64,000 nt of DNA from Candidatus Gastranaerophilales bacterium (lineage in GTDB: Bacteria > Cyanobacteriota > Vampirovibrionia > Gastranaerophilales > Gastranaerophilaceae). Each line of letters starts with the position of its first letter. The stretch's first letter is position 1. The notes below the pieces were generated by a model. That model did not search any database. It was not told the origin of the DNA and worked only from the letters and a program-made list of their open reading frames with translations. This document shows, one piece after another, positions 46,451 to 54,894 of the stretch. Where the stretch lies: NCBI GenBank assembly GCA_944323165.1, contig CALURK010000001.1, positions 1 to 64,000 on the forward strand. The letters run 5' to 3'. Both the position numbers and the translations under genes were made by a program.

Positions 46451-47923
46451 TTATTCAACAATCATTTCTTTTAAAATATCGTCAAAAACGCTTTGCCAAT
46501 CTCCGATTTTGTGCTGACGGAAAAGCTTAACGCTGTCGTACCAGTCGCACTTGCTTAAATCACTATGCCATCTCCAGTTAACTTCATAAGGAAGCATTAC
46601 CCAGCAAGGGATTCCCATTGCTCCCGCTAAATGTACAAGAGATGTGTCATTGCAGATTACCAAATCCAAATTACTTAATGCTGCGGCTGTTTGTCCGAAA
46701 TCTACTAGGTCTTTACCGATATCTATTATTCCGTCTAAGTCTTTAACGTCTTCAGAGCCTTCAAAGGTCTGGAATGAATAATACTGAGTATTTTCTACTT
46801 CCATCAAAGGCTTAAAATACTTGACCGGGATTACTCTGTCCTGATCATAATAAGTATTTCCTTGCCATTTTATCCCGACTTTTATTTTGTCATTGTTGAA
46901 AAACTTGTTTTTGTATTCTTCAGCAAGCTTTTTATTAGGCCTGATGTAACCTTCAGAATACGGAAAAACTTTCTCTCCCTTAAGTCCTAAAAGGTAAGGA
47001 AGGCTAAGTAACGGAGCGTGAACATCAAAATCTATATCTTTTTCAGGAATAAACTTGTCAATGACTTCATCTACTCCAAGCGGATTGTCTTTAAATAATG
47101 GTACTAAAGGTTTTTGAGGCAAGAATAGGATTTTTTTACACCTTTCTGCAAGCAGAGGAAGGTATCTTAGAAACATAATTACATCACCAAAACCTGCTTC
47201 GTAGTATACATAAATAGTTTTATCCTTGATGTTTTCACCTTTCCACATGTTCTCTCTTGTAACTTTGTTCGGATAGGTTTTGTTTCTTAAGGCAAACGCT
47301 GTTTCTTTGCATAATCTGGTTTCAAAGAGTTTGAGCCCCTTTTCATAATTCTTTGCTCGCATGTAGGCAAGACCCAAAAAATAATCGATATCAATATCTT
47401 TTGGACGAATTTTTTTGCAGATTTTTAGAGCAGAAATCGCATTGTTAACTTCGCCTTCTATACTGTATAAATGTGATAAGTTGAACCAAGCATCATAAGA
47501 GCCCGGATTAACTTTTAGTGCTTTATCATAAAATTTTATTGCGGTTTTAATATTTTTTACTTTAGTGTTAGCCAAAGCTACATTAAATAATAGGGAAAAA
47601 TTCTCAGGAAAAAGTTTTAAAACTTCATCCTGACGCTTTACAATTTGTTTAAAAAGTCCTGCTCTTACATAAGCTTGAAAAAGTGTTTCATAAAAATAAG
47701 CTTCAGGCTTACGCTCAACGGCTTTTTCTATCCAATTAATTGCAGAGATGACGTCATTTTGTTGTAATTTTAACACCCCAAGCAAATTATATATCTCAGC
47801 ATTTTCTCTATCTTGTTCCAAGGCTTCTTGATAAGCTTTCTCAGCTTCTTCAAGTTTTCCGGCTTCGTGGAGCGAGAATCCTATATTTATTAATTTATTA
47901 ACATCTTCTAATGTTGTCATCAT
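46451..47923 (-). CDS. TPR protein with glycosyltransferase-9-like C-terminus
   Basis: The ATG at 47923 is used (AGAAGAGAGAAG directly upstream); the longer form needs a TTG at 47968. About 490 residues: five to six TPR repeats fill ~1-215 (A-Y-Q-E-A-L-E-Q-D, Y-D-K-A-L-K-V-N-P-G-S-Y-D-A-W). The C-terminal half resembles heptosyltransferase/GT-B proteins, ending with S-N-L-D-L-V-I-C-N-D-T-S-L-V-H-L-A-G-A-M-G-I-P (~430-455). Such fusions occur in glycan or protein glycosylation systems. It lies downstream of lipA with a 70-bp gap. Confidence 0.8.
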   Translation of the reverse strand: MMTTLEDVNKLINIGFSLHEAGKLEEAEKAYQEALEQDRENAEIYNLLGVLKLQQNDVISAINWIEKAVERKPEAYFYETLFQAYVRAGLFKQIVKRQDEVLKLFPENFSLLFNVALANTKVKNIKTAIKFYDKALKVNPGSYDAWFNLSHLYSIEGEVNNAISALKICKKIRPKDIDIDYFLGLAYMRAKNYEKGLKLFETRLCKETAFALRNKTYPNKVTRENMWKGENIKDKTIYVYYEAGFGDVIMFLRYLPLLAERCKKILFLPQKPLVPLFKDNPLGVDEVIDKFIPEKDIDFDVHAPLLSLPYLLGLKGEKVFPYSEGYIRPNKKLAEEYKNKFFNNDKIKVGIKWQGNTYYDQDRVIPVKYFKPLMEVENTQYYSFQTFEGSEDVKDLDGIIDIGKDLVDFGQTAAALSNLDLVICNDTSLVHLAGAMGIPCWVMLPYEVNWRWHSDLSKCDWYDSVKLFRQHKIGDWQSVFDDILKEMIVE

Positions 47924-47993
47924 CTTCTCTCTTCTATACGGACGGACATCCGCAAATTTAAAGCTCAATATTAATTTTATTTTACCTGTTTCT

Positions 47994-48845
47994 TTAATTT
48001 ATTTCAAGTTCAAACGTGTTTTTAGCGTGGTATGAACTTCTTACAAGCGGGCCTATCTGATAGTTTGTAAATCCTACTTTTTTTGCAAGTTTTTTTAAAT
48101 CTTCATATTCTTCAATAGTATAGTATTTAGAAACTTCCAAGTGTTTTTTTGAAGGTTGAATGTATTGTCCTATTGTTATAATGTCTACTCCTGATTTTTT
48201 CAAATCTATAAGAGTTTCTTCAATCTCTTCAAAACTTTCTCCCAAACCTATCATCAAGCCGGATTTTGTTATTATGGATGAATTATCTTTTACGTATTTT
48301 AAAACTTCAAGTGAGCATTCATAATTCCCTTGAGGTCGTGCAGTTTTAAAAATTGATTTTACTGTTTCGATGTTGTGATTAAAAACATCAGGTCTACTTT
48401 TGATAATTATATCTAAAGAGTTTTTATTACCTTTAAAATCAGGAGTCAGAATTTCAATTTTGGCGTCAGAGATTTTTCTAATCTCATCAATGCAGTTTTT
48501 GAAATGTTCAGCTCCGCCATCCGGTAGATCATCACGGGTTACGGAAGTTATTACTGCGTATTTTAAACCCAATTCTTTAACCGCTTCTGCGATGTGTTTA
48601 GGCTCATCTAGATCTAAAGGTTCGGGACGAGCGGGAGAGATGTTACAATACCTGCAATTTCTTGTGCAAACGTTTCCCATTATCAAAAAAGTCGCAGTGT
48701 TATGGGAGTAACATTCACTTTTGTTAGGGCATCTTGCGCCTTCGCAAACCGTATTTAAGCATTTGTTTTTTAAAATTCGTCTTACAGTTTTAGTTGTTTC
48801 TGTATCTATTATCGGACGTTTTAAGTATTCAGGAAGCCTTGGCAT
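47994..48845 (-). CDS. lipA: Lipoyl synthase
   Basis: A 283-residue radical-SAM enzyme. The auxiliary cluster motif is C-E-G-A-R-C-P-N-K-S-E-C (C-x4-C-x5-C) and the radical SAM motif C-T-R-N-C-R-Y-C. The end G-P-L-V-R-S-S-Y-H-A is the conserved R-S-S-Y. It inserts two sulfurs into octanoyl groups on lipoyl proteins such as GcvH. lipB is not adjacent. It follows the phosphoesterase gene by 10 bp. Confidence 0.96.
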   Translation of the reverse strand: MPRLPEYLKRPIIDTETTKTVRRILKNKCLNTVCEGARCPNKSECYSHNTATFLIMGNVCTRNCRYCNISPARPEPLDLDEPKHIAEAVKELGLKYAVITSVTRDDLPDGGAEHFKNCIDEIRKISDAKIEILTPDFKGNKNSLDIIIKSRPDVFNHNIETVKSIFKTARPQGNYECSLEVLKYVKDNSSIITKSGLMIGLGESFEEIEETLIDLKKSGVDIITIGQYIQPSKKHLEVSKYYTIEEYEDLKKLAKKVGFTNYQIGPLVRSSYHAKNTFELEIN

Positions 48846-48855
48846 TTTTCTTCTC

Positions 48856-49611
48856 CTAATTTATTACAACAATTTCAGGAACAGAACAAAATCTTACAGG
48901 CAAAATGCTTGTTCCGATACCTTTTGTTATAATCATTGTGTTTTGTGTTTCTTTTATAATTCTATTAGCAAACTTAGACCCGAATTCAGACGGTACAATC
49001 GGGGCGCCAAAAGGTGGAAAACTTACTTGTCCGCCGTGCGTATGCCCTGCAAGAATTAAGTCAACAGAATCTTTTACATCATAATAAACGTCGGGACTGT
49101 GGGTTATGAGTATTCTTTTCCCGTCGGTATTTTCCAGTGCTTTTTCAATATCAGGTTTTCCTGTCTGTATATCGTCTAAACCGCAAATATAAATTTCATT
49201 AAATCTTGTGTTTGAGTTAGAAAGTACTGTAAATCCGCTATCTTTTAATACATTTGTAACTCTTGTTTTATCAAACCAGCCATCATGGTTTCCAAGTACA
49301 GTTATAAATGGTGCTTTAAGATTTTTTAAAATTTCTGCCTGCTCTTCTATCGGTAAAGTATTTTTTCCGTCATGCCCTTTTATAAAATCTCCTCCTGATA
49401 GGATTAAATCGGGATTTTGCTTGTTTATAAGTTTTACGATTCTTTTTAATCTTCCTTTTTGGAATTTTGAAATGTGAAAATCGCTTACAAAAACAACCTT
49501 TATTCCACTTAATGCTTCTACCTTGTAATGCTTTACTATGAGCAGGTTTGGCTCTATAAGAAAAGACCAGATAAAAAGAAGTAAGATAATTATTAATATT
49601 GTCTTAAGCAT
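48856..49611 (-). CDS. Membrane-anchored metallophosphoesterase (YkuE/LpxG-like)
   Basis: A 251-residue protein with an N-terminal membrane anchor (~3-20). All metal-site motifs are intact: V-S-D-F-H, G-G-D-F, G-N-H-D-G, T-H-S-P-D and G-H-T-H-G-G-Q. This order is found in YkuE-type phosphodiesterases and in LpxG, a UDP-diacylglucosamine hydrolase of lipid A synthesis. The second role would fit a didermic cell but cannot be decided here. Operon with lipA. Confidence 0.85.
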   Translation of the reverse strand: MLKTILIIILLLFIWSFLIEPNLLIVKHYKVEALSGIKVVFVSDFHISKFQKGRLKRIVKLINKQNPDLILSGGDFIKGHDGKNTLPIEEQAEILKNLKAPFITVLGNHDGWFDKTRVTNVLKDSGFTVLSNSNTRFNEIYICGLDDIQTGKPDIEKALENTDGKRILITHSPDVYYDVKDSVDLILAGHTHGGQVSFPPFGAPIVPSEFGSKFANRIIKETQNTMIITKGIGTSILPVRFCSVPEIVVIN

Positions 49612-49686
49612 AAAATTATTTTATCAAATTCGTGATAAAATTTAAACATAGACGGAAGGATTTAATTTTAAGAAAGGGGCGTAAAA

Positions 49687-50196
49687 ATGATTAATGAGAA
49701 GTTAGAAGAAGCATTTAACGACCAGATTAACAAAGAACTTTATTCTGAGTATCTTTATTATGCTATGAAGGTTTATTTTCAAGAACTTAATCTGCAAGGT
49801 TTTGTAAATTGGTTTGATGTACAAGTTCAAGAAGAAAGAGCACATGCTGTCGGAATGATAGATTATTTGAATGAAAGAGGCGGTAAGGTCGATTTGAGAG
49901 CGATTGAAAAACCTGTTGTTGAAGGCTCTACTCCTTTAGAAGTTTTTGAACACGTTTTAAGACATGAAGAATTCGTTACTTTAAGAATTAACCATCTAGC
50001 AGATGTGGCTGATGAAGTTCACGATAGAGCTGCTTTGCATCTTTTGGATTGGTACATTAAAGAACAGGTTGAAGAAGAAGCAACCGTAGGTGGCGTTCTT
50101 GCTACTTTGAGATTAATCGGTGATGATAAAAAAGCTTTATTGTTACTTGATAAAGATCTTGCAACAAGAACTTTCGTAGCACCTGTTATTGGTTAA
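49687..50196 (+). CDS. ftnA: Ferritin
   Basis: A 169-residue non-haem ferritin. The ferroxidase ligands are visible: E in N-K-E-L-Y-S-E-Y-L-Y-Y (~17-20), E-E-R-A-H (~49-53), and E-E-A-T near 130. It oxidises and stores iron in a 24-mer. AGAAAGGGG precedes the ATG. The 3' end overlaps maf tail-to-tail by 11 bp. Confidence 0.95.
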   Translation: MINEKLEEAFNDQINKELYSEYLYYAMKVYFQELNLQGFVNWFDVQVQEERAHAVGMIDYLNERGGKVDLRAIEKPVVEGSTPLEVFEHVLRHEEFVTLRINHLADVADEVHDRAALHLLDWYIKEQVEEEATVGGVLATLRLIGDDKKALLLLDKDLATRTFVAPVIG

Positions 50197-50767
50197 TCGG
50201 ATAACCTACTTGCTCTAATACGGCTTTTACAGCTTCAGGAGCTAAGCCTACAATATTTTCAAAACTTCCTTCGTATTTGTCTACAAAATTCGGAGGAAGT
50301 TCTTGTATGCCATAACTTCCTGCTTTATCAAGAGGGTTATAGGTGTCAATATAGTAGTTTATCATATAATCCGTAAGTTCATTAAAACGCACGTAACTTG
50401 TTGTAGACAATAGTGCTGCACGATTTGTTTTTGTGTTAATTGCACAAGTCGAAGTTACAACAGAGTGAGTGGCTCCGGAAAGCTCTTTTAGCATTTTAAA
50501 AGCTTCTTCTTTGGAGTGTGGTTTCCCTAAAATTTTGTTATGAAGAACTACAACTGTGTCAGCTGCCAAAACTACTGAATCTTTATCAACACGCCTAACA
50601 ACATCAAGACATTTTTGGGTAGCTAAATCTTCAATTTTTTCGTAACTAAATATATCGTCAGGTAACTTTTCGTCATAATTTGAAGGGATTACTTCAAATT
50701 TCAGATCTAAATCCGTTAAGATTTTTTTTCTTCTTGGTGAATTAGATGCTAATACAAGTTTTGTCAT
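50186..50767 (-). CDS. maf: Maf-type nucleotide pyrophosphatase
   Basis: The start at 50767 is preferred since GGAG lies 6 bases before it and the conserved N-terminus (K-L-V-L-A-S-N-S-P-R-R) follows; the ATG at 50779 has no ribosome site. The 193-residue protein has A-D-T-V-V-V-L (~68), Y-V-R-F-N-E-L-T, and D-K-A-G-S-Y-G-I-Q near 150. It hydrolyses non-canonical or UTP/dTTP-type nucleotides and is linked to septum control in other bacteria. Confidence 0.93.
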   Translation of the reverse strand: MTKLVLASNSPRRKKILTDLDLKFEVIPSNYDEKLPDDIFSYEKIEDLATQKCLDVVRRVDKDSVVLAADTVVVLHNKILGKPHSKEEAFKMLKELSGATHSVVTSTCAINTKTNRAALLSTTSYVRFNELTDYMINYYIDTYNPLDKAGSYGIQELPPNFVDKYEGSFENIVGLAPEAVKAVLEQVGYPINQ

Positions 50768-50803
50768 AAAAAGCTCCATTTGTAGTTACGAAAGATTTCT
50801 GAA

Positions 50804-51310
50804 TTATTTTTTGTCGGAGTTAAACATTGTTTCTAAATCGTTTTGTGTTTCTCTAACCATTTGACAGGCTTTTCTTATTACCCCTGTAATCCCAATAAAT
50901 CTTTTCTCTACAACTTCCTTTTTTTCGAAATTTTCACAAGCGCAATTTATAACCTCACTCGTTTGTTTGTAAATACTTTTCCAACTTTTAAAAAATGGCT
51001 TTTTATGTTTTGTAATTTCCCCTGATTTATTGTCAATTGTTAATCTTACCTTACCCATTTCTAAAAAGGATTCACCGGCAAAAAAGTCTTTTGCCTTGTT
51101 TAAAAAACATCTTTGGTCATAAAAGTATGCTTCTTGAGGATTGATTTTTATAGCACCTAAAATATTTGAAGAAAACATATCTTTTGTACTAACACAAGTT
51201 GTTTCATTATTCATCTTGTTTAAAAGTTCTTGAACTTGTTTATGTGTATTTGGGGGTAAAAATCTTTGTTTTGCTTCAAATGATTGGTTCTGTATTGTTT
51301 GAATTTTCAT
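50804..51310 (-). CDS. Unknown protein with N-terminal S-F-E-A-K motif
   Basis: A 168-residue protein with no signal peptide. It starts K-I-Q-T-I-Q-N-Q-S-F-E-A-K-Q-R-F-L-P, the Gln/Asn-rich leader followed by Phe of the motif class seen elsewhere here. Then come K-Q-V-Q-E-L-L-N-K-M, L-T-I-D-N-K-S-G-E-I and C-A-C near residue 125. Four to five cysteines are present. It lies directly after the radical SAM gene (9-bp gap), probably in the same transcript. Function unknown. Confidence 0.7.
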   Translation of the reverse strand: MKIQTIQNQSFEAKQRFLPPNTHKQVQELLNKMNNETTCVSTKDMFSSNILGAIKINPQEAYFYDQRCFLNKAKDFFAGESFLEMGKVRLTIDNKSGEITKHKKPFFKSWKSIYKQTSEVINCACENFEKKEVVEKRFIGITGVIRKACQMVRETQNDLETMFNSDKK

Positions 51311-51319
51311 ATTTACTCC

Positions 51320-51949
51320 CTAATAACCGTTTTCGATAAATTCCCTGTTTCTGAACTTTGCACCTAAACTCTTTGCGATTTTTTCACATTCACCTGCATC
51401 AATGTAGTGAACTTTATCAAAACCTGTAACTATTGAAGCTGAAACTTCCATACCTTCATCGACACAAGCTTTGATAAATTTTTTTACTTCTTCATAAGCA
51501 TTCTTAATTTTTGGTTTGCAAATTTTATCATAATCATCTTCATTTGCCGCATTCAAGCTGACAGATACTGAATCTATTAAACCATGAAATTCTTTTGCAA
51601 CATTTGTTTTGTAAATTGCATTAGCATGACCGTTTGTGTTTACTCTGATTTTTATTGAAGGATAATTTTTTCTTAAATATTTGCAAAACTCTTTCATCAT
51701 CTCGCGTCTTAAAAATGGTTCACCATATCCGCAAAAGACTACATTTTTAGGTTTAGGATTATATTTTTCGAATTGTTCTATAATATCTTCCAGAGTGAAA
51801 TTGTCATCATGCCACATCTCAGCACCGCAAACGTCGTCTTTTTGGTTTCTAAGACAAAAGATGCAGGAGTTTGTACAAGAATTTGTAAGGTTTATATAAA
51901 CTGTTTCGGGATGTTCACTTTTATCTATTGAATAAACTAATGTATACAT
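51320..51949 (-). CDS. Short radical SAM protein (TatD-linked type)
   Basis: A 209-residue radical SAM enzyme with the cluster motif C-T-N-S-C-I-F-C (C-x3-C-x2-C), G-Y-G-E-P-F-L-R for S-adenosylmethionine, and V-N-T-N-G-H-A-N. It lacks a SPASM extension. The start Y-S-I-D-K-S ... Y-I-N-L-T-N-S-C and size match the group found beside tatD nuclease genes (TIGR04038-like), but no tatD is in this window. The reaction is unknown. Confidence 0.8.
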   Translation of the reverse strand: MYTLVYSIDKSEHPETVYINLTNSCTNSCIFCLRNQKDDVCGAEMWHDDNFTLEDIIEQFEKYNPKPKNVVFCGYGEPFLRREMMKEFCKYLRKNYPSIKIRVNTNGHANAIYKTNVAKEFHGLIDSVSVSLNAANEDDYDKICKPKIKNAYEEVKKFIKACVDEGMEVSASIVTGFDKVHYIDAGECEKIAKSLGAKFRNREFIENGY

Positions 51950-52019
51950 TCCACCTCCAATAATTCATGATTATAGTACAAAAATATTCTGATAAATAGT
52001 TTTGGAGGATTATTTATTT

Positions 52020-52660
52020 GACTCCCTCCCCTTTTTAAGGGAGGGAATGATATATTGTCATCCTGAATTCATTTCAGGATCTTTTTTGCACCCCACCCCC
52101 TACCCCCTCCCTCAAGGGGCGGGAGTAAATGTATATTAGTTTGGAAGTAAAACTACAAAATCTATTTTTATAATAGTCGGGGAAATTATTTGTCATTCCG
52201 AACTTGTTTCGGAATCTTGTTTTACCCCACCCTATCCCTCCCCTTCCAAGGGAGGGTAAGAGATTTTAATTGTCATCCTGAATTCATTTCAGGATCTTTT
52301 TCAACAGCCCCACCCCCATACCCCCTCCCTCAAGGGGCGGGGGTAAATGTATATTAGTTTGGAAGTAAAACTACAAAATCTATTGTTACAATAGTTGGGG
52401 AAATTATTTGTTATTCCGAACTTGTTTCGGAATCTGTTTTTACCCCACCCTATCCCTCCCCTTCCAAGGGAGGGTAAGAGATTTTAATTGTCATCCTGAA
52501 TTTATTTCAGGATCTTCTTTCAAACCCCACCCCCTACCCCCCTCCCTCAAGGGGCGGGGGTAAATGTATATTAGTTTGGAAGTAAAACTACAAAATCTAT
52601 TGTTACAATAGTCGGGGAAATTATTTGTCATTCCGAACTTGTTTCGGAATCTATTTTGTT
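52020..52660. repeat. Intergenic repeat cluster 4 (three-fold array)
   Basis: About 215-bp composite units occur three times in a row: palindrome ATCCTGAA/TTCAGGAT, CCCCACCCCC-type C-rich hairpin, GGGGTAAATGTATATTAG unit, palindrome ATTCCGAA/TTCGGAAT, then CCCTTCCAAGGGAGGG hairpin. A shorter hairpin CCCTCCC-N-GGGAGGG opens the cluster near 52024. The copies differ slightly, so the array is not new. No gene is supported. Confidence 0.9.
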
Positions 52661-52745
52661 TGATTTACAGATTGAAAATTTAAAAGATGCTGAAACGAGT
52701 TCAGCAGGACACAAGCTTTATACATTCCCTCCCTTTGTAGGGGGC

Positions 52746-52856
52746 GGATTTGCGGACGGACTACTCGAACAGAGTGAGTTAGTCCGGATAGCGAACTGAT
52801 TGAGCGACTGAGCCTTTAGGCTCATAAGCGAAACTCTGTGAGCGTGGAGCAAATCC
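52746..52856. other. Possible structured RNA element
   Basis: An outer perfect 8-bp stem GGATTTGC/GCAAATCC (52746-52753 with 52849-52856) encloses CGGACTA/TAGTCCG (52757-52763 with 52780-52786) and TGAGCC-TTTA-GGCTCA (52809-52824). The nested arrangement in 111 bases suggests a cloverleaf-like RNA or a palindromic mobile repeat. Strand and transcription are unknown. Confidence 0.4.
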
Positions 52857-52887
52857 AAGACTGGGTTAGGGTGGAGTGGTTAAATGA

Positions 52888-54387
52888 TTACAAATTATCT
52901 TTTTGCTTTCTAATCTTTTTATTAGATTTTGGCATATTTGCTTCGTGTTCGTCGCAGCCCAAAACTTCGTTCAAATGATTTATCAAAGCCTCTGAATGGT
53001 AACACATAGCGTGTTCTGATTTGTGGTGAATGTCCACTATATGATAATGCATTGCCATCTCAACCTGAATTAGTGCCAAATTGTAGTTATAAATGGTGTC
53101 TACATAATGATTAATTGCCATTATGTAGTCTTTTCTTGCATCTTGAAGCGCTACATAATTCAATTCACCGCTTTTATACTTGCTATCGACGAGTTTTAAG
53201 TTCTCCAGTGCTTGTTTTGCTTCGAGTTGCGAAGTCGGTATTTGGTTTTGAGCTTTATCAAAATTATTGAAAGCTCGTTTTACTTCATAATACAAATCTT
53301 TTTTGAACAAAACGATTTCATTGTCTGCCAAATTTACCTGAGCATCCGCACCTTTGATGGAATGTTTAAGTTCCATAAGATTAACGTTAGAATTAAGATT
53401 AACACCGACTTGCAGACTGTTATTAGAAACTTCATTCGTGTTATTAAATCCATATCCTACATTTCCGGAAAGTGTCGGAAGGTAAGTTTTTTTGATGTAT
53501 TTAAGTGACTGAATCATAGCATCACGCGTAGATTCCAATATTCTCAAATCAGGACTGCTTGCATAAGCCAAATCTACTGCATCATTTCTGTCAAACGGAA
53601 ATTTATATTCCGAATATTTTTGCGGTTCATGTGAATTTTGTGAATAAGAATAGTCGTTATCGAAATCAAAAGTTTTTGTATTTTTTATACTAAAATCAGG
53701 TTGTTTATCCAAATACATTGAATTTGTAAGATCCACTCTTGCATTATAGAAATTATTTTTTGCTTCCAAATATGCAACCTCTGCCTCGCTTAAATTAAGT
53801 TTAGCGGTTGTTTTATCGGCGTCGCCCTTGGCATTTTTAACAAAATTTTTGTTAATTTCTACATTGTTTTCTGCAATCTGCATCAAAGCCCGAGCCCTCA
53901 AGAGGTTATAATATTTAACCTTTACATCAAATAGAGTCGCGCAAAGACTGTCCATAAATTCATATTCGGCACCAATTTTATAAAACTCTTCCATTTTAAT
54001 ATAGGAAGTTGTTTTGCCAAAATCCCAAATCATTTTATTAACAGAAACTCCGACATTCGGAAGTTCCCTGTAATGGTGGTTGTAATAGATGTTATCCGAA
54101 TTGTTTTCGTTATAAAAACCGACACCTGCATTAATGATTGGAAAATAAGAGGATCTTGCAATTCCCACGTTACTTTTTGCAATATCCAAATTATATTTTT
54201 GCCTTTTTATTTTTGGACTGTTTTTGAACGCTGATGCAACACAATCCATAATTGAAATATTGCTTCCGTCTTTAATTTCTATAGGGTGAAACAATTCGTC
54301 ATCAATATCGTCTTCGTGTGCTATCACGGCTAAATTATTCCAGCAAAAAACGGCTATAAAAAATAGTATGAAAACCCTTTTCATCAT
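52888..54387 (-). CDS. TolC-family outer-membrane channel with His-rich tail
   Basis: A 499-residue exported protein with signal peptide ~1-23. It has the two-fold repeat of outer-membrane efflux proteins: I-M-D-C-V-A-S-A-F-K-N-S-P ... and again D-A-V-D-L-A-Y-A-S-S-P-D-L. Long helices carry Y-K-S-G-E-L-N-Y-V-A-L-Q-D-A-R near 400. It forms a trimeric tunnel for export with an inner-membrane pump. The last ~60 residues are unusual: H-Y-H-I-V-D-I-H-H-K-S-E-H-A-M-C-Y-H and C-D-E-H, suggesting metal binding. No pump genes are adjacent. No strong ribosome site is seen before the double ATG. Confidence 0.88.
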   Translation of the reverse strand: MMKRVFILFFIAVFCWNNLAVIAHEDDIDDELFHPIEIKDGSNISIMDCVASAFKNSPKIKRQKYNLDIAKSNVGIARSSYFPIINAGVGFYNENNSDNIYYNHHYRELPNVGVSVNKMIWDFGKTTSYIKMEEFYKIGAEYEFMDSLCATLFDVKVKYYNLLRARALMQIAENNVEINKNFVKNAKGDADKTTAKLNLSEAEVAYLEAKNNFYNARVDLTNSMYLDKQPDFSIKNTKTFDFDNDYSYSQNSHEPQKYSEYKFPFDRNDAVDLAYASSPDLRILESTRDAMIQSLKYIKKTYLPTLSGNVGYGFNNTNEVSNNSLQVGVNLNSNVNLMELKHSIKGADAQVNLADNEIVLFKKDLYYEVKRAFNNFDKAQNQIPTSQLEAKQALENLKLVDSKYKSGELNYVALQDARKDYIMAINHYVDTIYNYNLALIQVEMAMHYHIVDIHHKSEHAMCYHSEALINHLNEVLGCDEHEANMPKSNKKIRKQKDNL

Positions 54388-54437
54388 ATATATAATTATA
54401 TCATGTTTGTCAAGGCTAACATCCCAAAAACAACAAT

Positions 54438-54459
54438 CCCTCTGCCCTTAGGCAGAGGG
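54438..54459. terminator. GC-rich hairpin after the RHH gene
   Basis: Perfect 9-bp stem CCCTCTGCC/GGCAGAGGG with loop CTTA. On the minus strand it is followed by a weak T-rich stretch (ATTGTTGTTTTTGGG). It could end the RHH transcript. Confidence 0.55.
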
Positions 54460-54541
54460 GTATGTATATTTAACCTGACGTAAATATAACTTTTTTATTA
54501 TTAAACAAGGTTTAATAATTATATAACTGAGTCAAGTAGTA

Positions 54542-54730
54542 CTAATCCAGAAGAGCCTCTAGAATTGCAGCATTTTTTCCTGCCATTGTGTTAGCCTTAA
54601 CTCTGCTTTTGTACATGTAGCTTCTTAAAGCTTCTCTGATTAATTCTGAACGTGTTCTGTTTTCGCCTTCTGCTACTTTGTCTATTCTGTCTAAAAAGTC
54701 TTCAGGCATTGAAATTAGTACTCTTGCCAT
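54542..54730 (-). CDS. Ribbon-helix-helix (CopG-type) DNA-binding protein
   Basis: A 62-residue protein with the CopG/NikR-type fold: strand R-V-L-I-S-M-P, helix D-F-L-D-R-I-D-K-V-A, turn, and R-T-R-S-E-L-I-R-E-A-L-R-S-Y. It binds DNA as a dimer. No toxin gene follows, so an antitoxin role is not indicated; autonomous regulation is likelier. A good site AAAGGAG precedes the ATG. Confidence 0.85.
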   Translation of the reverse strand: MARVLISMPEDFLDRIDKVAEGENRTRSELIREALRSYMYKSRVKANTMAGKNAAILEALLD

Positions 54731-54839
54731 ATATTTCTCCTTTACTATGTAATGATTTTTGATATCCTATATATATATAAAGTTTAGAGAAAAAATAAAA
54801 TTGCTTTTTTGTAGCAGAAATGTAAAGTAATGTAACAAA

Positions 54840-54871
54840 ACATCCCTACCAATTAGTATTGATAGGGATGT
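54840..54871 (-). terminator. Terminator of the second SLH gene
   Basis: ACATCCCTA pairs with TAGGGATGT with partial inner pairing, followed by TTTTG on the minus strand, 24 bases after the stop codon. Confidence 0.8.
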
Positions 54872-54894
54872 CAGTTTTTTAAGAATTAAACTTC

